64,000 nt of DNA from an uncultured Oscillospiraceae bacterium (GTDB lineage: Bacteria > Bacillota > Clostridia > Oscillospirales > Oscillospiraceae). Position numbers and translations under genes: made by a program. The notes beneath the pieces were generated by a model that made no database searches, was not told the origin of the DNA, and saw nothing but the letters and a program-made list of their open reading frames with translations. Location: positions 123,811 to 187,810 of the forward strand of contig CAKTIM010000001.1 of the NCBI GenBank assembly GCA_934565795.1, given 5' to 3'. Below are positions 56,328 through 64,000 of this stretch, piece by piece (position 1 is the first letter of the stretch; every line of letters starts with the position of its first letter).

Positions 56328-57371
56328 ATGAAACAACAACTGGAATCCATTCGCCAGCGGGCCATCGAGGCCCTGGACAAGGCCGCCACTCCGGCGGAGC
56401 TGGAGGAGCAGCGGGTCAGGCTGCTGGGCAAGAAGGGCGAGCTGACCGCCGTGCTCAAGCAGATGGGCAAGCTCTCCGCCGAGGAGCGGCCCGTGATGGG
56501 TCAGCTGGCCAACAGCGTCCGCGCCGCCATTGAGGCGCGGCTGGAGGAGCGCAAGGCTGCCGTCCACGCCGCCGCCCTGGAGGCCAAGCTGGCCGCCGAG
56601 GCGCTGGACGTGACCATCCCCGGCGACGAGATCGAGATCGGCCATCAGCACCCCATGAACCAGGTGCTCCAGCAGATCAAGGACGCCTTTGTGGGCATGG
56701 GCTACGAGGTTTACGAGGCTCCCGAGGTGGAGCTGGCGGACTACAACTTCACCCGGCTGAATATTGAAGAGGGTCACCCCTCCCGGGACCGCAGCGACAC
56801 CTTCTACTTCACCGACGACGACAGCGTGCTGCTGCGCACCCAGACCAGCCCCATGCAGATCCGCTACATGGAGACCCACAAGCCCCCCATCTGCATGCTG
56901 GCGCCCGGCCGGGTATTCCGCAAGGACGAGGCCGATGCCACCCACTCGCCCATGTTCCACCAGATCGAGGGTCTGGTGGTGGCCGAGGACATCACCATGG
57001 GCGACCTGAAGGGCGCGCTGATCGGCATTCTGCAAAAGGTGTACGGCGAGAGCGCCGCCACCCGGTTCCGTCCCCACCACTTTCCCTTCACCGAGCCCAG
57101 CTGTGAGATGGACATGGCCTGCCACAAGTGCCACGGAACCGGCGAGCTGGACGGCCAGGTGTGCTCCACCTGCCATGGCGAAGGCTGGATTGAGGTGCTG
57201 GGCGCGGGCATGGTGCATCCCAAGGTGCTGGAAAACTGCGGCATCGACCCGGAGAAGTACACCGGCTTTGCCTTCGGCATGGGCCTGGAGCGGATGGCCA
57301 TGGGCCAGCTGAAGATCAACGACCTGCGCCTGATCTTCGACAACGACGTGCGGTTCCTGAACCAGTTCTAA
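56328..57371 (+). CDS. pheS: Phenylalanyl-tRNA synthetase alpha subunit
   Basis: A 347-residue class IIc catalytic subunit. An N-terminal coiled-coil (1-85) grips tRNA-Phe; the catalytic core shows GHQHPMNQVLQQIKDAFVGMG, LLRTQTSPMQIRYM and the motif 3 region GFAFGMGLERMAMGQL. AGGAGG is eight bases before the ATG at 56328. It acts as an (alpha-beta)2 enzyme with PheT. Confidence 0.97.
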   Translation: MKQQLESIRQRAIEALDKAATPAELEEQRVRLLGKKGELTAVLKQMGKLSAEERPVMGQLANSVRAAIEARLEERKAAVHAAALEAKLAAEALDVTIPGDEIEIGHQHPMNQVLQQIKDAFVGMGYEVYEAPEVELADYNFTRLNIEEGHPSRDRSDTFYFTDDDSVLLRTQTSPMQIRYMETHKPPICMLAPGRVFRKDEADATHSPMFHQIEGLVVAEDITMGDLKGALIGILQKVYGESAATRFRPHHFPFTEPSCEMDMACHKCHGTGELDGQVCSTCHGEGWIEVLGAGMVHPKVLENCGIDPEKYTGFAFGMGLERMAMGQLKINDLRLIFDNDVRFLNQF

Positions 57372-57384
57372 GGAGGGTTTCCAA

Positions 57385-59772
<2,388 letters not shown>

Positions 59773-59803
59773 GCGGAATTCACAAAATATTCATAGCCAG
59801 CTC

Positions 59804-59832
59804 TTTACAGAATTGCCGGTTTAGGGTATAAT
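59804..59832 (+). promoter_or_regulatory. Promoter of ireB
   Basis: TTTACA at 59804-59809, 17 bases, TATAAT at 59827-59832; start about 27 bases before the ATG. Confidence 0.75.
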
Positions 59833-59865
59833 AGGCTAAAATATCAACAAAAGGAGGCTGAGACC

Positions 59866-60114
59866 ATGACGGGAATGGAAACCCAGACCTTTAAGGTTCC
59901 CGATGACAAGGAGACCATGCGTCATATACTCCGAAGTGTGTTCGATGCCCTGAATGAGAAAGGCTACAACCCCATCAATCAGATCGTCGGCTACCTGCTC
60001 ACCGAGGATCCCACCTACATCACCAACTACGGCAGCGCCCGGAGCATGATCTGCAAGATCGACCGGGACGAGCTGATGCAGGCGCTGGTGCGGGAATACC
60101 TCTTCAAAGAGTAA
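59866..60114 (+). CDS. IreB-family regulatory phosphoprotein
   Basis: An 82-residue protein of the former DUF965/UPF0297 family. Conserved features: FKVPDDKE near the N-terminus (the threonine before it is the kinase target region in Enterococcus IreB), then VFDALNEKGYNPINQIVGYLLTEDP and ITNYGSARSMI. In Enterococcus IreB is phosphorylated by the PASTA kinase IreK. It is usually next to alaS/ruvX; here it follows pheT. AGGAGG precedes the ATG. Confidence 0.93.
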   Translation: MTGMETQTFKVPDDKETMRHILRSVFDALNEKGYNPINQIVGYLLTEDPTYITNYGSARSMICKIDRDELMQALVREYLFKE

Positions 60115-60140
60115 CAGCCGCCATCCCATTACTCCCCGCC

Positions 60141-60170
60141 AAGAGGCTTTTGCCACGGCAAAAGCCTCTT
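60141..60170. terminator. Terminator of ireB
   Basis: A perfect 14-bp inverted repeat (60141-60154 with 60157-60170). It is followed by two tandem copies of a 12-bp TTGTTATGTAAC sequence (60169-60192). Confidence 0.75.
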
Positions 60171-60286
60171 GTTATGTAACTTGTTATGTAACTTGAAAAC
60201 TTCATACTTCCTCCGTCTTTACCCCATAAACCTTGCATCATAATTGTAAATTATTTCCTTTTTGCCGATTTCCGAGTAATTAAGGG

Positions 60287-60315
60287 TTGACATGTCGGTT
60301 ACAATATGTTACAAT
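60287..60315 (+). promoter_or_regulatory. Near-consensus promoter of the 96-residue unknown gene
   Basis: Perfect TTGACA at 60287-60292, 17 bases, TACAAT at 60310-60315. Confidence 0.85.
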
Positions 60316-60343
60316 TCCACTACATTTTCAGGAGGTTCCTATC

Positions 60344-60634
60344 ATGGCTGATGAAAAAAAGGTTCTGATGTACAAGGGTCGTCCGTTGATGCGCAAGGAC
60401 AATCTGGTGTATTACGGCTCCATGGCAGATAGCCATATCGTAATGATGCAGATTCTGGAGACCAAAAAGGTGAACGATGCCGACATTGCCACCAGGGTTT
60501 CCGTTCAGCTTCAGCTCACCGACCCCACCGCCAGAAGCCGCGACAGAGTTGTCAAGAAGAGTGAGAAGGACGGCTTCTATACTGCCCTGGATGTGGGCAG
60601 CGTCTGGCTGGAGCGCGCTCTGGCCGGTAAATAA
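60344..60634 (+). CDS. Conserved-looking small protein of unknown function
   Basis: A 96-residue soluble protein with an initial MADEKKVLMYKGRPLMRKDNLVYYG, then a mixed alpha/beta body (DSHIVMMQILETKKV, VSVQLQLTDP) and SVWLERAL at the end. No membrane helix or catalytic motif is seen. GGAGG is eight bases before the ATG and the promoter is almost consensus, so it is probably well expressed. It precedes the NlpC/P60 gene by 84 bases. Confidence 0.7.
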   Translation: MADEKKVLMYKGRPLMRKDNLVYYGSMADSHIVMMQILETKKVNDADIATRVSVQLQLTDPTARSRDRVVKKSEKDGFYTALDVGSVWLERALAGK

Positions 60635-60718
60635 ACATAAGCGACAACATCAAACATAGCTTTGGCCAGGGCCGCGAATTCCCCGCTCCGGCCAAATCCC
60701 CAGCGACGGAGGTAACGT

Positions 60719-61723
60719 ATGAAGTTTTCCACGCGAGCCGCTGCAATTGTAGCGGCTTTGATGCTTTTTATCGGATGTTTTTCCACCACCGCGTTTGCGG
60801 ATAACGGGGAGCTGGTCTGTGGCATTGGCTTTGTCAGCGCCTCCGGCCTGAACCTGCGGCAGAGTCCCGATACCGCCGCGCCGGTGCTGGCCACCGCCAA
60901 TTCCGGCGAATGCATTGTTGTCCTGGATGTGCAGGACGGCTGGTATCATGTCAGCTATAATCTGCGCGACGGCTACATGAGCGCCGACTATCTCAGCGTG
61001 GCCACCGCCGAAAATGCCGAGCTTGGCTACGGCACAGTGAGCGGTCAGGACGTGAATCTGCGCAGCGGCCCCGGCACCTCGTACAACCGGCTTGCAACCG
61101 CCTCCTATGGCGAAAAATGCTACATAATCGGCCTGAATCAGGGCTGGTACAAGGTTCTTTACAACAACCAGACCTGCTATATCCGCAGCGATTTTCTCAC
61201 GCTGACGGAAATCCCCTATGAAAATCAGGCATCCACCAACACGCCTCAGTATTTCCGGCATGGCCAGGCCATCGGTACGCTGCCCAGCAGCTCCGCCGGG
61301 GTCGCCGCCGTCGGTACCTCTGGCCCCGTGAGCAGCACCTATACCGGCAGCGCCACCGGCGAGCAGATTCTTGCCAAGGCGGCAAGCTACCTGGGCACCC
61401 CCTATGTTTACGGCGGCGCGTCCCCCAGCGGCTTCGACTGCTCCGGGTTTGTGTACTACGTTTACGGCACTTTCGGCATCTCCGTGGGCAGGACGCCTGC
61501 CTCGCAGTACAGCGCCGGAACCCCGGTGGACAAGGCCTCCCTCCAGGCAGGCGACATTGTTCTCTTCGCCGGTACCGCCGGAAGCGGCATTACTCACGCA
61601 GGCATCTACGCGGGGAACGGCCAGTTCATCCACTCCCCCAATTCCCGCAGCACGGTTTCCTATTCCGACCTGACCAGCGGCTATTGGAGCGAGCACTTCT
61701 ACTGCGGCATCCGCGTAGTTTAA
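60719..61723 (+). CDS. Secreted NlpC/P60 peptidoglycan hydrolase with two SH3b domains
   Basis: A 334-residue protein: signal peptide (to about residue 27), SH3b domains with GLNLRQSPDTAAPVL (near 43) and VNLRSGPGTSYNRL (near 112), a Ser/Gly linker and an NlpC/P60 domain (about 215-334). Catalytic Cys is in GFDCSGFVYYV and His in ITHAGIYAGNGQFIHS. It cuts wall peptides, commonly between D-Glu and the third residue. GGAGG is six bases before the ATG. Confidence 0.93.
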   Translation: MKFSTRAAAIVAALMLFIGCFSTTAFADNGELVCGIGFVSASGLNLRQSPDTAAPVLATANSGECIVVLDVQDGWYHVSYNLRDGYMSADYLSVATAENAELGYGTVSGQDVNLRSGPGTSYNRLATASYGEKCYIIGLNQGWYKVLYNNQTCYIRSDFLTLTEIPYENQASTNTPQYFRHGQAIGTLPSSSAGVAAVGTSGPVSSTYTGSATGEQILAKAASYLGTPYVYGGASPSGFDCSGFVYYVYGTFGISVGRTPASQYSAGTPVDKASLQAGDIVLFAGTAGSGITHAGIYAGNGQFIHSPNSRSTVSYSDLTSGYWSEHFYCGIRVV

Positions 61724-61737
61724 AGTTGAAAATTTTT

Positions 61738-61765
61738 ACCCGGCCTTTGGGCCGGGTATTTTTTT
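61738..61765 (+). terminator. Terminator of the NlpC/P60 gene
   Basis: A perfect 8-bp stem (61738-61745 with 61750-61757), a four-base loop and seven T residues (61759-61765). Confidence 0.92.
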
Positions 61766-61785
61766 GCGCCGGGGCGGGCATAATG
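61756..61785 (+). promoter_or_regulatory. Possible sigma-G promoter of spoVAD
   Basis: CATAATG at 61779-61785 differs at one base from the forespore -10 (CATNNTA); GTATT at 61756-61760, 18 bases upstream, is a weak -35. It overlaps the T-run of the preceding terminator and lies about 40 bases before spoVAD. Confidence 0.3.
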
Positions 61786-61822
61786 GCAAGTAATTTTATG
61801 GGGCCAAAAGGAGTGTTGCCAC

Positions 61823-62842
61823 ATGGCAAGGAACAAACGGGGGAAATGCAGCTTTTCCTTCAGCAGCAGGCCGGTGATTTCCGCCTGGGCCAGCGTCGCG
61901 GGGAAAAAGGAGGCGCAGGGGCCGCTGGCGGGCAGCTTTGACAAAACCTTTAACGATACCCTGCTGGGGCAGAAAACCTGGGAGCAGGCAGAAAAGAAAA
62001 TGCAGGAGCTTTGCCTGAAAACCCTGGCGGAGAAGGCGGGGGTACACATGTGGGAGATCGACCTGGTTTACTCCGGGGATCTGCTGAATCAGTGCATCGG
62101 CTCGTCCTTCTCTCTGCGCAATATGAACATTCCCCACCTGGGGCTGTACGGGGCATGCTCCACCATGGCGGAAAGTCTGCTGCTGGCGGGTCTGACGGTG
62201 GACGGCGGCTATGCCGACCGGGTGGCCGCCATGACCTCGTCCCACTTTGCGTCCTCTGAGCGGCAGTACCGCTTCCCTCTGGGCTACGGCGGGCAGCGGA
62301 CGCCCACGGCCCAGTGGACGGTCACCGGCTCCGGCTCCGCGCTGGTCTGCGGCGCAGGGAAAGGGCCCCGGCTGACCTGCGCCACGGTGGGCACCGTGCG
62401 GGACTTGGGGGTGAAGGACGCCGGAAATATGGGCGCGGCCATGGCCCCCGCCGCCTATTCCACCATCAGGGCCCATCTGGAGGACATGAAGCTGACCCCC
62501 AAGGACTACGACCTGATCGTCACCGGCGACCTGGGCCAGCTGGGCAAGGAGCTGCTTCTGGAGCTGGCCAGCCGGGACGGCCTGGAGCTGGGCGGCATTC
62601 TCACCGACTGCGGCACCATGGTATTCGACAATACAAAGCAGGATGTGCACGCCGGCGGCTCCGGCTGCGGGTGCAGCGCCATCACCCTGTGCGGGCATCT
62701 TTTGGGGCAGCTGGAAACCGGCAAGCTGAAAAAAATCCTGTTCTGCGGCACCGGCGCGCTGCTCTCCCCCACCTCCACCCAGCAGGGTCTGCCCATTCCG
62801 GGGGTCTGTCACGCCGTCGCCATCGAAGGAGGCTTGGACTGA
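61823..62842 (+). CDS. spoVAD: Stage V sporulation protein AD
   Basis: A 339-residue thiolase-fold protein of the SpoVA channel complex, which moves dipicolinic acid into the spore core and out at germination. LGLYGACSTMAESLLLAG marks the Cys site of the thiolase fold, and GSGCGCSAITLCGH lies further on; both are normal for SpoVAD. GGAG is nine bases before the ATG. spoVAC, its usual upstream neighbour, is absent. Confidence 0.95.
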   Translation: MARNKRGKCSFSFSSRPVISAWASVAGKKEAQGPLAGSFDKTFNDTLLGQKTWEQAEKKMQELCLKTLAEKAGVHMWEIDLVYSGDLLNQCIGSSFSLRNMNIPHLGLYGACSTMAESLLLAGLTVDGGYADRVAAMTSSHFASSERQYRFPLGYGGQRTPTAQWTVTGSGSALVCGAGKGPRLTCATVGTVRDLGVKDAGNMGAAMAPAAYSTIRAHLEDMKLTPKDYDLIVTGDLGQLGKELLLELASRDGLELGGILTDCGTMVFDNTKQDVHAGGSGCGCSAITLCGHLLGQLETGKLKKILFCGTGALLSPTSTQQGLPIPGVCHAVAIEGGLD

Positions 62843-63199
62843 ATGGATTATTTAAAGGCATTTGTCATCGGCGGGCTTTTCTGCCTGATCGGCCAGATTC
62901 TCATCGACAAGACCACCCTGACCCCCGCCCGTATTCTGGTGGGCTACGTGGTGGCCGGGGTGATTTTAGGCGCGGTGGGGCTGTATCAGCCGCTGATCGA
63001 TTTCGCGGGGGCAGGCGCCAGCGTACCCCTGACGGGCTTCGGGGCCACGCTGGCCAAGGGCGTCAAGGAGGCCATCACCGAAAAGGGGCCGCTGGGCATC
63101 CTCACTGGCGGGCTGAAGGCCACAGCAGGCGGCATCACAGCGGCGATCATTTTCGGGCTCCTGGCCGGAATTCTTTTCAAACCCAAGGATAAATCCTAA
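62843..63199 (+). CDS. spoVAE: Stage V sporulation protein AE
   Basis: A 118-residue membrane protein with three to four helices and the conserved GQILIDKTTLTPARILVGYV and GFGATLAKGVKEA segments. It is a membrane subunit of the SpoVA channel. The ATG follows the spoVAD stop without a gap. Confidence 0.93.
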   Translation: MDYLKAFVIGGLFCLIGQILIDKTTLTPARILVGYVVAGVILGAVGLYQPLIDFAGAGASVPLTGFGATLAKGVKEAITEKGPLGILTGGLKATAGGITAAIIFGLLAGILFKPKDKS

Positions 63200-63256
63200 A
63201 ATTCGGGGCATTCTATCACCGCGGGAAGCCGCAACCAATTTTAGGAGGAAACAGAA

Positions 63257-63361
63257 ATGAGCAACAAGAACCAGAGCCAGAATCAGAACCAGAGCCAGAA
63301 TCAGTCCCAGAACCAGAACGAGAACAGAACTCAGAACCAGGAAGAAAAGCAGTGCCGCTAA
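63257..63361 (+). CDS. 34-residue Asn/Gln-rich peptide
   Basis: GGAGG eight bases before the ATG opens a 34-codon frame beginning MSNKNQSQNQNQSQNQ; over half of the residues are Asn or Gln, and it ends KQCR. The coding DNA is a run of near-identical (CAG/AAC/AGC) codons. It lies 57 bases after spoVAE and before a strong terminator, so it is probably co-expressed with spoVAD/E in sporulation. Function unknown; a small spore protein is an inference from position. Confidence 0.65.
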   Translation: MSNKNQSQNQNQSQNQSQNQNENRTQNQEEKQCR

Positions 63362-63387
63362 CGCGCGGCGCGCACCTATAACGCAAC

Positions 63388-63450
63388 AAAGCCCCGGGCG
63401 AATTCGCATCATCAAACGAATCCGCCCGGGGCTTTCTGTAATTTTGATCT
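63388..63450 (+). terminator. Terminator of the spoVAD-spoVAE unit
   Basis: A 19-position stem (63388-63406 with 63417-63435) with one A-C mismatch, then TTTCTGTAATTTTG. Confidence 0.88.
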
Positions 63451-63482
63451 TCCTGAGGGTGCAGTGAATGGAATGCACCCCA

Positions 63483-63924
63483 TCCGTAGGGGCAGATACC
63501 AGCCGCCCAAAAGGTCGCGGAGTTGAGTCGTCAATTGAATGAAAATAGCCAAAGGCTTCTGAGTTCGTAGGGGGCGGCAATTTGTCGCCCCGCTGGGTAC
63601 CGGGATTGAGCGGTTCGGCTGTACAGCTCACGTTCGTTGGGTTGCGGGCGGCTGGTATCCGCCCCCACGGACTCAGAATGTTTAACATGCTACCTTTTTA
63701 GTTGGGTCTCTCTCAAAACCATTACCTGAGTGCCCTCTTCAGTCGCTGAGGCGACAGCTAATTGATTATTGTATCATTGCCACCGGCAATGATTGTTATT
63801 AAAGATTCGCTGCGCTCTGCAACACCCCTCAGGGAAGCTTGGGGATGTATCCCTTTTTTGTTATACGTTCATCGTTACTGCTATCGAAACCGTAAGGTTA
63901 AGGGTCGGCAGGTTGCCGACCCCT
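63483..63924 (+). repeat. Interspersed repeat, copy C
   Basis: 442 bp, same orientation as copies A and B. Inverted repeats 63483-63508 and 63646-63671 bound the left part; the GCCACCGGC palindrome lies near 63780; the copy ends in GGGTCGGCA...TGCCGACCC (63902-63922). Similarity to copy A extends some 25 bases further left (GTGAATGG near 63463). Confidence 0.88.
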
Positions 63925-64000
63925 GAACTGCGCCCCGTCAAGTAGACAACGAAATAATTAACGAAAAGTTCACAGCGCTGCGGCGCTGTGGCACCCATCC
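63925..64000. other. Unassigned right edge
   Basis: Sequence after copy C contains GCCCCGTCAAGTAGACAACG and a CAGCGCTGCGGCGCTGTG palindrome. It may be the end of another mobile element, but the window stops here. Confidence 0.25.

Noticed and set aside
61756..61785. A firm sigma-G promoter call for spoVAD
   Set aside because: Only the -10 is close to consensus and the -35 is weak, so it is kept as a low-confidence site.

Overview
The window looks like a GC-rich chromosomal segment of an endospore-forming Gram-positive member of the Clostridia, most like the Oscillospiraceae/Ruminococcaceae type. Evidence: sporulation genes (spmA, spmB, spoVAD, spoVAE), an IreB-family gene, a single-membrane division/wall cluster with a PASTA penicillin-binding protein, sortase-anchored surface proteins, a T-box leader and many sigma-A type promoters. 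Species cannot be named from the sequence alone.

Layout. 35-7356: complete F1Fo ATP synthase operon (atpZ-like, atpI, B, E, F, H, A, G, D, C) with its own promoter and terminator; the c subunit carries two membrane carboxylates, suggesting a Na+-coupled rotor. 7378-8972 (-): ECF sigma factor and a membrane partner. 9099-11088: asnS and an acetyltransferase. 11092-17375 (-): GT-C-like membrane protein, M28 peptidase, PepD dipeptidase, SecG and RF2. 17655-19591: tRNA-Ser, an unknown gene, a broken integrase and a five-tRNA cluster (Val-Asp-Phe-Gly-Cys). 19666-34577 (-): hslO, a methyltransferase, ftsZ and the dcw cluster (mraZ, rsmH, ftsL-like, PBP, murE, murF, mraY, ftsW, murG, divIB) driven by a promoter followed by phased MraZ boxes. 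34779-37106 (-): ClpC. 37179-40186: ferredoxin, TrmN6-like and RsmI methyltransferases, spmAB.

40461-42864 (-): LRR surface protein and a 3'-5' exonuclease. 43499-55230 (-): a sortase-pilus operon of about 12 kb (coiled-coil protein, dedicated signal peptidase, a 1983-residue LPKTG adhesin, LPSTG backbone pilin, class C sortase, IPQTG minor pilin, second sortase). Its leader contains what I read as a c-di-GMP-I (GEMM-I) riboswitch whose terminator shares sequence with the aptamer 3' end. The operon lies between two direct copies of a 440-bp interspersed repeat; a third copy lies near the right edge.

55979-59772: T-box-controlled pheST. 59804-63361: ireB, a small unknown gene, an NlpC/P60 wall hydrolase with SH3 domains, spoVAD-spoVAE and a 34-residue Asn/Gln peptide. 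63388-64000: terminator, third repeat copy, and an unassigned edge.

The most noteworthy system is the pilus locus: second-messenger control at the RNA level, hairpin-rich spacers between the tip, backbone and sortase genes, and long direct repeats on both sides that could allow loss or gain of the whole block.
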